From positions 21,671,977-21,735,976 of the forward strand of contig NC_054081.1 in the NCBI RefSeq assembly GCF_017562075.2: a stretch of 64,000 nt of DNA, read 5' to 3'. Below the pieces are notes generated by a model. It did no database searches. It saw only the letters and a program-made list of their open reading frames with translations, and was not told the DNA's origin. Shown in pieces: positions 1 to 10,608 of this stretch. The translations under genes and the position numbers were made by a program. How positions within the stretch are numbered: position 1 is the first letter of the stretch; each line of letters begins with the position of its first letter. The stretch is from Anopheles merus (lineage: Eukaryota; Arthropoda; Insecta; Diptera; Culicidae).

Positions 1-275
1 CGCAGCATATGCTCGACGGAATATGGAGGCGGTGGATTAAGGAATATTTACCGGTGATCTCGCGGCAGAGTAAGTGGTTTGAAAATGTGCGGGAGATTAG
101 GGAAGGAGATTTGGTGCTGGTAGTGGATGGAACAATCCGGAACCAGTGGAAGAAAGGAATAGTTGAGCGAATTATGGCAGGACCTGATGGTCATATAAGG
201 CCAGCGTGGGTACGCACCAATACAGGAGCAGTTAGGAGGCCAGTAGCTAAGCTAGCACATAGCAACTTAGGGTGA
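1..275 (+). CDS. BEL/Pao retrotransposon pol, C-terminal end (partial)
   Basis: The frame is open from the window edge to a stop at 273-275; the ATG at 9 is internal to the polyprotein, not a true start. The protein contains WRRWIKEYLP, then GDLVLVVDGTIRNQWKKG and a final VRTNTGAVRRPVAKLA, the signature of the domain that follows the integrase core in BEL/Pao pol (DUF5641-type). It would be the tail of the integrase, acting in the nucleus during insertion of element cDNA. The rest of the element lies outside the window to the left. A purine-rich tract and a probable LTR follow immediately, as expected at the 3' end of an LTR element. Family assignment is firm; activity cannot be judged. Confidence 0.85.
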   Translation, partial: QHMLDGIWRRWIKEYLPVISRQSKWFENVREIREGDLVLVVDGTIRNQWKKGIVERIMAGPDGHIRPAWVRTNTGAVRRPVAKLAHSNLG

Positions 276-303
276 CCAAATGTGGTTGGTCACGGGCGGG
301 GGA

Positions 304-579
304 ATGTTAGGAAAGGCAGTGCTATAGATGAGTCCAACCGGACGTATAAACGAAATGAAGTGAAATGACAGCTAAGGAAAGTGACAGTTGAAATGACAGG
401 GAAACGGTTGCACGCGCTTCAGGGCAGTAGCGAACGAAGCGAGCAGCAGGTGACACCGTTTTAAAGTTATTTGCTATTTTATTTGGATTTATTTGTATTT
501 GTCTTCAGGAGAATAAATAGTTAAAACTAAAACTTTCACCTTGTGGCTGTTCGCTCTCGCTCTCAAAACTGTGTTTACA
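304..579 (+). repeat. probable 3' LTR of the BEL/Pao element
   Basis: It starts with TGTTAG directly after the purine-rich tract gggcggggga, 28 bp past the pol stop. An AATAAA signal is at about 511. The first good end with a terminal CA is at 577-579 (tgtttaca), but the right boundary is a guess because the 5' LTR is not in the window for comparison. Confidence 0.5.
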
Positions 580-1080
580 GTTATCATCCAGCAAACAATT
601 CTCAGCATTTGCATCCAATACTGCATCACTATGGCCAACATCTTCACCACCACGGAATGCATCTTGAGATTGATGATCTTTTTCGGCAAAGCTGTTAGAA
701 TCTATTTGAGCTGGGCTGTTGCTTGATGGTTTGTCTGTGAAATATTATGAATTTCATAATATGTTTGCAAAACAGTATAATATTATTGACGGGTAGATTC
801 AAGAACAACCGCATGGGTTATTGGGAGTCGTCGTAGTTCAGAACCAGCCGCAACAGCCGACAAACGGCTCCGAACGGTTCCAAATGGCTCCAAACGACTT
901 TAGACAGCTCCCACGGTTCTGACGGCGACAGCTACAGTCTACCGGCATAGCTGCCCACTAGCGGCTTCAGCCGGCTCAGACCGGAACTGTCAGTTTGATA
1001 AAGCGGGAATCAGGGCCGAAATGGAAACGTTCGGGAGCGCTTCGCAGTCCTCGGTACGATTTGGGGAACTTATCACTAAT
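580..1080. other. unassigned non-coding sequence with a short palindrome
   Basis: No gene is visible. A perfect inverted repeat with 10-bp arms and a 1-bp centre (atattatgaa / ttcataatat) lies at 742-762. A GC-richer stretch at about 830-1020 repeats the words ACGGCTCC and ACGACTT imperfectly and is probably an old mobile-element remnant. Confidence 0.4.
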
Positions 1081-1257
1081 TTATGTATAAATAAGTAACT
1101 TTCCTTCAACGTTTAGATTCAGCATAGCAGATATTCCACTTGGACCAGCAATTTGAGCTTGCCGCCACTCCTCTTCAGCTTCGCGGTCCAATTCTTCCAT
1201 AATTTTCCTGCTTCTTTTCGAGAGAGTGCCATCTCGACGCATTTTTTTCGAGGCCAT
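1081..1257 (-). CDS. small ORF with a putative 5' intron, unknown function
   Basis: A 58-residue ORF starts at ATG 1257 and ends at TAA 1081. It begins MASKKMRRDGTLSKR, is strongly basic in its first 20 residues, then acidic and probably helical (EELDREAEEEW). It is too short and too low in motifs to assign. Upstream on the same strand a good donor (gcag|gtaagt, intron start 1338) and acceptor (gttatag|g, exon start 1266) would form a 72-nt intron in the 5' untranslated region, placing the ATG 9 nt into exon 2. The basic-then-acidic start recalls N-termini of transposon-encoded proteins, but this is only an impression. It could be a chance ORF. Confidence 0.3.
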   Translation of the reverse strand: MASKKMRRDGTLSKRSRKIMEELDREAEEEWRQAQIAGPSGISAMLNLNVEGKLLIYT

Positions 1258-1339
1258 ATCTGGATCCTATAACAATATACGGTTTATAAACTGAAAAAGA
1301 AAAAAACACCAGCAATCATCACACTTTACACAACTTACC

Positions 1340-2212
1340 TGCTAGTTTAAACCAATTTAACGCCCTTACGCTTGCGCACACTCTCACACTATAAGTCTTA
1401 ATAAGACCTATTAAGGTTAACTGAACTTATATACGCGGTAAGCACAAACAATTTAAACTATACTTTATTGAAATAATATTAGTTTAACATCATAAATAAC
1501 TCCAGAATTTCACCGAACCAAACCAAGCCAATTTTTGTCAACACTGATATCTGTCAAACGAGGGAGGCGAACCACAGATGAAGAAAAACAACTATTATCA
1601 CTTTGGGACAGCTTCAATACTTGTCCAAATTTTTAGAATAGTTTTGTGTACTACTTTAAACTGCCAGGAAAAAACAACACACGTTTATTGAATCATTATA
1701 ACTTTTAAACTAATTGTAAATTATTGTGTGTTGTAGTAAATATCATTAAATTATGCTTATCAGTTTTATTTCTGTTTTGCCAATTAGAACTATGATCCGC
1801 CCATAGTTTCTTTCGCTCTCTCATCAGATTGAAAATTTTACCAACACCACAAATGTGGAAGCATTGCGGCATGAAGTAGGTTGGTAAGGCATGGCGGAGT
1901 GCGAGCGAGGATCTCACACACAAATGTAACAATAACCCATCATCGCAATGAAGGGAGCAATCGGTCATGGGGGGTTGGTGGAGTGCGAGTGTGTCTCTCA
2001 AGCTCAGAGCAAATTTTTGCTTAACATCTCAACGATGGGAGCGTTGAGGGGTGGAGACGTATGGAAGTGTGCGAGTGTGTCGTAAGATTGCTCGCAAGTG
2101 TAGAGCGGGGGTAGCGAGAGGCAGACTGTACAGGCGATTTCTGCCAAGAGGGTTCAAGCATGGATGTCGCGCGACATTTTGTCATGGACCTGGATGGACC
2201 CGGTGACGCGTC
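1340..2212. other. unassigned intergenic sequence
   Basis: AT-rich to about 1850, then GC-richer. The word ggagtgcgag recurs at 1896 and about 1980, and gtgtgcgagtgtgtc at about 2067, suggesting a decayed repeat. No coding sequence is recognised. Confidence 0.3.
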
Positions 2213-2271
2213 CCAACCGACATTGTCACGTTGCAACCGGTTTTTTTGTATTGAAAAAGTGTTCTCTACCC
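2213..2271 (+). repeat. terminal-like repeat X, copy 1
   Basis: This segment (ccaaccgacattgt... to gtgttctcta) reappears, reversed, at 3819-3879 inside the spacer of the large inverted repeat. Its first bases (CCAACCGACATTGTC) resemble the start of the inverted-repeat arm that follows (CCAACCGGCATTATCG), so both may be ends of one element family. Confidence 0.55.
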
Positions 2272-3466
2272 AACCGGCATTATCGAGCGATTTGTATGTG
2301 TATCTATCATTTTTCTCATTCTAACATTCACAAATTTTTTCTCTCTGTCTCGCTCTTCTGGGTGTTGGTCTGGTTTTGCTTGCAACTTGGCTGTGTCACA
2401 CCAAACATCCTCATGTTTCATATGGCTCTTCTCTTTCCATCGTTACAGAGAAACTCTTGCGTCTCGCTTTTCTGGGACTTGTCCAATTTCGCTTGTTACA
2501 TCAATCGTTCACGCAAGCGTTCTCCTCTTGCCCGCTCTTTGTATCATTGTACAGGTACTCCCCGATATACGCTATCAATGTGGACCGGAGGCAATAGCGT
2601 ATCTCGAAGATTAGCGTAAGTCAAATTTCGAGGTTTTCAGTCAAACTATTGCTAATTTTCGTATAATTTTGCATGAAGTGGTAGGTTTTAGCCACTAAAT
2701 TAGTTATTTGAAATGATTTCAACTGAAAATTACAATTGTACACCTTTAAAAATGGTTTTTAATATTCAACCAAAAGGCAATTTATTTTGCATTTGACATT
2801 CGATTTCTAAATTAGTACAATTTCCTCAAAGAACTTTCAAATTTAGAAAAAAAGCGTACAACAAAATCGCGTATATTGAGTATGGCGTATATCGGGGAGT
2901 ACCTGTATAGCCACCCGAGGAAGGCGCTGCTTCGCGTTCACATGAAAAAGTGGTAGTGTAAAATCAAGTTTGCAAGCGGAAGCACGCGTCGATGCGTGCT
3001 CGTTTTTCCTCTCGTGAAACCAGCACGGAAAAAACTATCTGGTAAGTACAGCTTTTAATAAAGGTTATATCAATCTGTATCAAACTGAATGGTATTAATA
3101 ATTGGTGATATAAAATCAATTTCGTTTTCTATAGCAAATCGTAACACACGCACAAACGGAAGTGAGCACGGACCACGATAGAATTAATCAAGTGGTTGGT
3201 AAGTATTATTCTTCGCGTTGAATGGAACAGCGGTTTTCAAAATAGATAATATTTTCCTCTGTCACCAGCAGTGCCAAAAACAAAAGGACAGGAGAGGCAG
3301 GAACGATCATTCAACGCGTTAGCGCCGGATGCAGGAGAAACGGCAGGAAGGCAGGAACGATCATTCAACGTGCTAGCGCTGGTAGCGGAGAGGCGGCAGG
3401 AAAGTAGGGACGATCATCCAGCACGCTAGCGCAGCATACGGGAGCAGCGAGAGGGAGGCAAGCAGG
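2272..3466 (+). repeat. left arm of a 1.2 kb inverted repeat
   Basis: The arm pairs with the reverse complement of 3887-5081; paired positions sum to about 7353 throughout. Matches include the outer end (ccaaccggcattatcg versus ccaactggcattatcg), the embedded MITE, and the inner aacgatcattcaacg-type repeats at about 3300-3420. Arms differ at a few percent by eye, with local divergence around 2400-2450. The symmetry suggests a foldback-type element or an inverted duplication. Confidence 0.8.
2552..2905. mobile_element. TA-flanked MITE, CAGGTACTCC family (left-arm copy)
   Basis: Termini are CAGGTACTCCCCGATATACG at the left and its complement at the right, flanked on both sides by TA (2550-2551, 2906-2907). 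The 354-bp body has no ORF. The CAG...CTG ends, TA target and 'CCCCGA' subterminal motif resemble pogo/Tigger-type Tc1-mariner elements; this superfamily placement is inference from the ends only. Confidence 0.75.
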
Positions 3467-3886
3467 AAGAATTGATAACGTGCGCAGACCATTCGACGAA
3501 GACAACGCTGGATGAAAGGAGAAACGAGGAGAGAAGACAGGCACGACGGGTACGTGTATATCCCGCACCAGTTTTCGGCAGTGTGAATTGTGTGAGTAAT
3601 GAAAAGTGTATGTGCGAGTAAAGAGGTAAAAATAAAGAGCGAATGTGTGGAATAGAAAAATGACAGAGAGTCTGAGTTTATTTTGGGAGAAAGGAGAGAA
3701 TGAAAGAAATTGAACAATAATGTAGCATACAGAAATCCATGTATGATACAAGATGTCGCACCGTTGCAAAAACCTTCTCTATAGTTCTGCTATCGAGAAC
3801 GATTTGACCGCACTATAGAGAACACTTTTTCAATACAAAAAAAAACCGGTTGCAACGTAACAATGTCGGTTGGTCGGTTCCAGCTT
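3467..3886. other. spacer of the large inverted repeat
   Basis: Non-coding. It holds a reversed copy of repeat X at 3819-3879, and the flanking words ctctatag / ctatagag (about 3777-3815) form a further short inverted pair. The left part (3467-3770) is unassigned. Confidence 0.5.
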
Positions 3887-5081
3887 GCCTCCCTCTCGCT
3901 GCTCCCGTATGCTGCGCTAGCGTGCTGGATGATCGTCCCTACTTTCCTGCCGCCTCTCCGCTACCAGGCGCTAGCACGTTGAATGATCGTTCCTGCCTTC
4001 CTGCCGTTTCTCCTGCATCCGGCGCTAACGCGTTGAATGATCGTTCCTGCCTCTCCTGTCCTTTTGTTTTTGGCACTGCTGGTGACAGAGGAAAATATTA
4101 TCTATTTTGAAAACCGCTGTTCCATTCAACGCGAAGAATAATACTTACCAACCACTTGATTAATTCTATCGTGGTCCGTGCTCACTTCCGTTTGTGCGTG
4201 TGTTACGATTTGCTATAGAAAACGAAATTGATTTTATATCATCAATTATTAATACCATTCAGTTTGATACAGATTGATATAACCTTTATTAAAAGCTGTA
4301 CTTACCAGATAGTTTTTTCCGTGCTGGTTTCACGAGAGGAAAAACGAGCACGCATCGACGCGTGCTTCCGCTTGCAAACTTGATTTTACACTACCACTTT
4401 TTCATGTGAACGCGAAGCAGCGCCTTCCTCGGGTGGCTATACAGGTACTCCCCGATATACGCCATACTCAATATACGCAATTTTGTTGTACGCTTTTTTT
4501 CTAAATTTGAAAGTTCTTTGAGGAAATTGTACTAATTTTAGAAATCGAATGTCAAATGCAAAATAAATTGCCTTTTGGTTGAATATTAAAAACCATTTTT
4601 AAAGGTGTACAATTGTAATTTTCAGTTGAAATCATTTCAAATAACTAATTTAGTGGCTAAAACCTACCACTTCATGCAAAATTATACGAAAATTAGCAAT
4701 AGTTTGACTGAAAACCTCGAAATTTGACTTACGCTAATATTCGAGATACGCTATTGCCTCCGGTCCACATTGATAGCGTATATCGGGGAGTACCTGTACA
4801 ATGATACAAAGAGCGGGCAAGAGGAGAACGCTTGCGTGAACGATTGATGTAGCAAGCGAAATTGGACAAGTCCAGAAAAGCGAGACGCAAGAGTTTCTCT
4901 GTAACGATGGAATGGGTTGAGCTAAATGAAACATGGGAATCGTTGATGCGACACAGCCAAGTTGCAAGCAAATACAGACCAACACCCAGAAGAGCGAGGC
5001 AGAATGAAAAATTTTGTGAATGTTAGAATGAGAAAAATGATAGATACACATATAAATCGCGCGATAATGCCAGTTGGGGTA
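3887..5081 (-). repeat. right arm of the 1.2 kb inverted repeat
   Basis: Reverse complement of 2272-3466. Its outer end (cgataatgccagttgg) abuts the BEL/Pao reverse-transcriptase region at 5082, so the inverted element, or the rearrangement that made it, interrupts or truncates that pol gene. Confidence 0.8.
4442..4796. mobile_element. TA-flanked MITE, CAGGTACTCC family (right-arm copy)
   Basis: Same 355-bp element as at 2552-2905, inverted, with TA at 4440-4441 and 4797-4798. It was carried along in the inverted duplication rather than inserted separately, because it sits at the mirror position. Confidence 0.75.
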
Positions 5082-7165
5082 TACTCCATGGTGGCTAGAT
5101 TGTTCGACCTTCTTGGCCTTCTAGCATCAGTTACCGCATGGACGAAGATCCAGATGCAGGCTTTGTGGATAGCTACCGACGATTGGGACGAACCAATACC
5201 GACGCAAATAGAGCTCCTGTGGAACTATCTCCAGGATCAGCTACCCCGTTTGAAGGAAATCAAATTTGCGCGGCATGTGGTTATCAGCAATCCGGTGAGT
5301 GTCCAATTTCATTGTTTTCTGATGCTTCAGAGGCGGCGTATGGTGCCTGTGTGTACCTTCGATCGATGGACGGCGATAGTAACGTCAAAGTGGAACTAAT
5401 AGCAGCGAAATCCAGGCCAGCCCTTTGAAGAAAAGTAGTTATGCCAGACTAGAGCTGTGTAGAGCAGTATTAGCTACGAACTAGAGAAAGTGTGTCGGCA
5501 GAGCGCTCAAGATGGATGAGGCTGAAACCTTCATGCGGACGGGCTCACAATTTCATTGTTTTCTGATGCTTCAGAGGCGGCGTATGGTGCCTGTGTGTAC
5601 CTTCGATCGATGGACGGCGATAGTAACGTCAAAGTGGAACTAATAGCAGCGAAATCCAGGCCAGCCCCTTTGAAGAAAAGTAGTTATGCCAGACTAGAGC
5701 AGTGTAGAGCAGTATTAGCTACGAACTAGAGAAAGTGTGTCGGCAGAGCGCTCAAGATGGATGAGGCTGAAACCTTCATGCGGACGGACTCCACAATTGT
5801 TTTACAGTCGCTGCGATCACCTTCTTACACGTGGGCTACATTTGTGGCAAACCGCGTCTCGGCGGTACAGGAAAATGGAAAGGGCTATACATGGTTACAC
5901 GTCAGAGGCAATGAGAATCCGGAGGACATCGTTTCTGGTGGAGCGCTTCCGAGTGCAATGATTGCATCAGTTTCTTGGTTCCACGGTCCTTCTTGGTTGA
6001 TGTCTTCAGAGGACAAGTGGATGAAGTCGATGCCGTTGTATCCCTCTGACGAAGGCAACCTAGAAAGGAAGCGAAATATCTTGGTAGCAGTTAGCAGCGA
6101 AAGGACTGAGGAATGGGCTGAGAGGTTTTCGCAGTTTTGAAGATGCCTCAAAGTAACAGCCTACTGCCTCAGATTTATAAAAGGATGCAGAAAGCCCGGC
6201 GAAGTGTATCCAAGTAAGTGTCTAACTATGTTTGAAATCGTTGCAGCTAAGATGGCTTTAGTGAAGATGCTTCAACAAGAACAGTTCGTAGCGGAGATAA
6301 AGGAGCTAACGAGTGGCCGTGTCATTCCACCGAGCTCTAAATGGACGTTTGTCACAACTAGCAATGCCTTATACGGAGAAGCATCCTCTGATTCTACCTG
6401 GCAGCGCACAGCAGACGAAGTTACTGGCACGTGTGTACCACCTACGAGCTATGCATGGTGGTCCGAGAGCAACGTTGGCAGCTATGAGACGGAAATTTTG
6501 GCCAATCAACGGGAGGAGCGTGGTGAACGGCGTTTGCAGAACCTGTGTTATTTGTTTCAAAGCGGTACCCACAATAATGACACAACCTTCAGGACAGCTA
6601 CCGGAACCGCGCCGTAATGCGCCACTAACGCCACAACCTTCTCGACCGTTATCCGTAGTTGGCATGGACTATTGTGGATCATTCTATTTGCGACCAGTGC
6701 ATCGGCGGACGGCGGCGCAAAAGAGTTACATGGCAGTCTTCGTTTGCTTTTCCATACATCTGGATACATCTGGAGTAAGTGTAGGACTTATCGACGGCAG
6801 CGTTTATGGCAGCGTTTCGTTGGTTTGTTTCCCAGCGTGTCTTCCATCCAAGGTGTACTCGAATAATGGACTCAACTTTCGTGGCGCCAGCAGTGATCTG
6901 AAAGAGTTGTATGAACTCCTGAACGAACCAGAGAATCAACAGCGTATCCAGAATGCAGCTCTCCAAGAAGACATCGAGTTGCACTTCATCCCGCCATATG
7001 CTCCGAAATTCGATGGTTTAAAGGAGGTGGCCTTAAAGTCTGCTAAGCGGATCCTGCGGAAGGTGCTGGGCAACCTGAGACTTTCTTGTCCTGAGATGAC
7101 AACGGTATTGACCCAGATCGAGGTGCAACTGACATACATTCTCCCACTACTTACTCTTCACTTCT
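5082..7165 (+). pseudogene. BEL/Pao pol, internal part (RT end, RNase H, integrase), broken
   Basis: Domains appear in the right order across several frames. 5090-5420 has the Pao reverse-transcriptase end (VARLFDLLGLLASVT, WDEPIPT) and the start of RNase H (FSDASEAAYGACVYLRS). 5757-6140 continues RNase H (KMDEAETF, DSTIVLQ, TWATFVANRVS, GNENPEDIVSGGALPS). 6380-7165 has the integrase zinc-binding and core regions (HAMHGGPRATLAAMRRKFWP, CRTCVICFK, VVGMDYCGSFY, YSNNGLNF). The core motif expected to read SDNG has N in place of the catalytic D. There are frameshifts near 5312 and 5420 and an internal 244-bp duplication. The 5' part (gag, protease, most of RT) is missing where the inverted repeat begins, and homology fades after about 7165. 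A dead fragment. Confidence 0.85.
5304..5791 (+). repeat. 244-bp direct tandem duplication inside the BEL/Pao pol
   Basis: 5304-5547 is repeated at 5548-5791, both starting caatttcattgttttctgatg and ending near atgcggacgg. The copies differ by very few bases, including one missing C in copy 1 (ccagccctttg versus ccagcccctttg) that shifts the frame. The RNase H start is therefore present twice. Confidence 0.9.
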
Positions 7166-7514
7166 CACTCATTGGTTCGCCTCACTGGCAGAAGATCGGA
7201 TTTTCTATTCAATCCGATCGAAAATCCGATCCTGTCAAAAAATTTACATTTTTTGGCCATTTTTTAGGGGGTCCCATTGTCATTTGGGTTGCGTCCAAAG
7301 TGAGTAGAAAGGAGGTGACGTCATACAGAACATTAGGCCATCAAGGTTTTAGAAGAAAGCACAAAACCAGGATCGACGGCAGTTGTCAAATGCGGCTAAT
7401 GTTGCTGGTACACGGGTATGATAAATGAATTGTTTTCGTTTAATAAATATTTGTATAGCACAAAAAACTTGTATTTTGCATACATACTTTTTAAATCGGC
7501 ATTTCCAACGTGAT
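7166..7514. other. unassigned sequence between the BEL/Pao fragment and the CR1-A tail
   Basis: No gene. A short inverted pair (atcggattttctatt / aatccgatcgaaaatccgat) lies near 7197-7230. Confidence 0.35.
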
Positions 7515-7591
7515 ATTTTATTTATTTATTTATTTATTTATTACGATACAAATATCTGCCTCAGAGGGCTAAATATAGGGAAACTTACTGA

Positions 7592-10500
7592 CTAAAACTT
7601 AAAATTAATGATAACAAACAAATACTTAAATCTAACTAGACAAACATATACTAGACAGCAAGCAATTTGTAACACAGCCAACACAAGTAAAATGAAAGAA
7701 TTAGGATGGGGATACAAAAAGGGAGTCAAAGAACTGAAGGAAGAGGGGGCGAAGGGATTGAGGGGGAATATGAAAATCAAACACACCAGAGGCACTGTTG
7801 AAGCGATGGAGGGATCGAAAAAAAACGGATCATTGGTGCCATACAGCGTTCTTCTCGACGGGATTTGAAGGAAATCGCGGCGTCGAAGAAAGCGAGCAGG
7901 CGCGTACAGCGGTATTCTGTTGAGAAGTGAAGGACAATCAATCTCGTTCCGAAGCAAACCACTGATAAGCAAAGCTTGAGAAGCAGAGCGACGATCATGC
8001 AGTGTCATCAATCCAAGCATACGACATCGGGCTACATAAGGGGGAAGAGAAGCACCCGATTGCCCTAAAAGACGCCTAATGGCAATACGGGTGAATCTGC
8101 GTTGAACACTTTCAACCCTTTCAATCCATACCGAGCTGACTGGGCACCACACAGTGCTAGCATATTCTAAAATAGGGCGGACTAAGCTACAGAAAAGGGC
8201 TTTAAGGCATATAGGGTCACGCACATCATTTGCCATAGCACAAATCATTCCTAGTACACTATTGGCATGGTTAATGGTACGCTCAATATGATGATTGAAT
8301 GACAGCTTTGCATCAAGGTGAACCCCAAGATCACGAATGACATTAACCCGATTTAATACAACAGAGTTTAGTGAATAATTATGAGACAACACATTTAAGC
8401 TCCGAGAGAAAGATATACAAGCACATTTATCGATACACAGGGAGAGAAAGTTAGCAGAACATCAAAAGGAGAAGGAGTCTAACAGACATTGAAGAGAGAC
8501 ACATGAATTAGAGTCAGTGATAGGACAAAATATTTTTAAATCATCTGCAAACATAAGGAAGGAATCGGATGGAAGAACAGAGCACACATCATTGACAAAT
8601 AAAATAAAAAGTAAAGGACTCAAGACACTACCCTGGGGTACACCCGACGAACAATGAAACTCATAAGAAAAACCGTCATTCAATTTAACACAGCAAAAAC
8701 GATTCGATAAAACTGATTGTAGCCATTCAAGAAAGAAAGGAGAGAAGCCAAGTTTCTTGAATTTAGCAATGAGCAGAGAATGGGGGATTTTATCGAACGC
8801 AGCTTTGAAATCGGTATACACAGCATCAACCTGCATGCCAGAGTCCAGATTTAAGAGTGCTGAGGAAACAAATTCCATAAGATTAGTAGTGGTGGAGCGG
8901 CCAGCCATAAAGCCATGTTGATTTGGAATAATCCACGATTTCACCATTTCCATTAGAGGTAAACGAATAACAGATTCAAAAACTTTGCTGAACGCCGATA
9001 AAATAGATATGCCACGATAGTTAGAGACGCAACCACGATCACCCTTTTTAAAAACTGGCCTTATCCATGCTTGTTTCCAAATATTCGGAAAAGTAGCCGT
9101 GGACAAAGAAAGATTAAAAAGGAAAGACACAGGAAGGGCTAGTGCTTCACGACAATGAACGAGTAAAGCAGCAGGAATACCATCGGGACCCGGCACTGAG
9201 GATGGTTTAAGGTTACCTAACGCACGTAAAACAGATGCAGTGCTTACAGAAACAAATTCAACATTCAGGACATTGAGAGGGGTGAATGAAAGACTGGCCT
9301 CAAAGCTTGCAGAGTTATCTACACCATTTTCATAGACACTCGAGAAATGATCAGCAAAAAGCGAACGAATGTCATTCGGGCACGTAGCAAGCACATCACC
9401 AAGTGACATACTAGTAGGGAGGCCATTATTGTTTCTCATAGAGTTTATGTAATTCCAAAACGCTCGAGGGTTTGAACGGAAGCGAGATTGAAGACGCAAA
9501 ACATATAATTTATGGCGATATCTGTTATATGATCTGTAAGCGGATGCTGCATATTTAAATAACCTACGCGTGTACGGTGAACGCCAAGTCCGGTAAGCAC
9601 GTGTAGCCCGATTTCGATCCCTAAGCAGAGAGCGCAGATGGCGGTCGGACCATAGTGGGGAAGGAGGTGGTCTGAAGAGAGGAGAACAGGAGTTTAAGGA
9701 AGTGATAAGGATAGCATTGAACTGTGTTACAGCCTCATTGATGGACGTACATTCAAACAAAAATGACCAATCAATAGAGGACAAAATTACACGCAGCCTA
9801 GCATAGTCAGCCTTCTTATAATTATAAATAGGACTAAGATTAACACTTTGCACAGAAACAGGTAAGTTGGCAGTGGATAGATATTCAATTTCAAAAACAA
9901 ACGGAGGATGGTGGTTATCAATTTTTACAAGAGGAAGATCTGCCTCATAAACGGAACACGGCGTGAAGTTAAGAGAAAACAATAGTATAAGGTCAAGCAC
10001 ACGACCATTATGGTTTGGAATATTGTTTAGTTGACACAATTCCATAACGTTAATAAATCGACAAAAGGTGCATGACATAGCAACGCATTATGAGGTGTAT
10101 AGTGCTGGAAAGGTGTCGTTAAATTAACAGAATTTATCCACTGCAGAGAAGTTTGATTAAAATCACCAAGAAGAATAAGTTGATCCTTGTTACGCAAGCG
10201 GGCTTTGACATCGTGAACGCATTCTAAAAGTTTTTCAAACGTACGCATATCAGCTGCTAAGTAGGGTGGGACATAGATAACACCTATATATATATTAAAG
10301 CACTCATTTTTAATCACAACCCACACACACTCAAGCGGCGCGGCATTTACAGAAATAGGCGCTGATGCTAAACTGGTCGAAACAGCAATGAGAACACCGC
10401 CACCGCGAGTACGAGAACTATTATTTATGTTACGATCACAACGGTAAACGATAAATTTATCACTACTAAAGAGCATACTATTGGGTAAAGAATCATCAGC

Positions 10501-10608
10501 CCAGGTTTCAGTGAAAACAATCACATTAAAATCAGCAGCATCGGCCGCTAGCCTCAAATCAGTACATTTTGATCGTAACCCACGAGTGTTCTGATAGTAA
10601 ATACTTAG
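7592..10608 (-). pseudogene. CR1-A ORF2: endonuclease-reverse transcriptase, broken
   Basis: On the minus strand it begins right after the ORF1 stop with LSIYYQNTRGLRSK, the conserved start of an APE-type endonuclease, followed by FTETW, GGGVLIA, YVPPY and GDFN. The reverse transcriptase follows (PSSVPGPDGIPAAL, NYRGISIL, YTDFKAAFDKIPHSLL, GVPQGSVLSPLLFILFVND, MFADDLKIF), then the C-terminal region (IRDLGVHLDAKLSFNHH, LEYASTVW). Two lesions are visible: a frameshift near 10070 between endonuclease and RT, and an in-frame TGA at 8462-8464 where the family motif suggests Trp (DSFSF*CSANFLSLCIDKC). The catalytic FADD is intact. No in-frame ATG precedes the endonuclease, so normal translation must have depended on the ORF1 stop region. 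In life the protein nicks target DNA and primes reverse transcription in the nucleus. Confidence 0.88.

Noticed and set aside
2164..2619. 151-codon ORF at the left arm start (and its mirror at 4734-5051)
   Set aside because: Runs through an inverted-repeat arm and into a MITE; no domain, and the mirrored frame differs.
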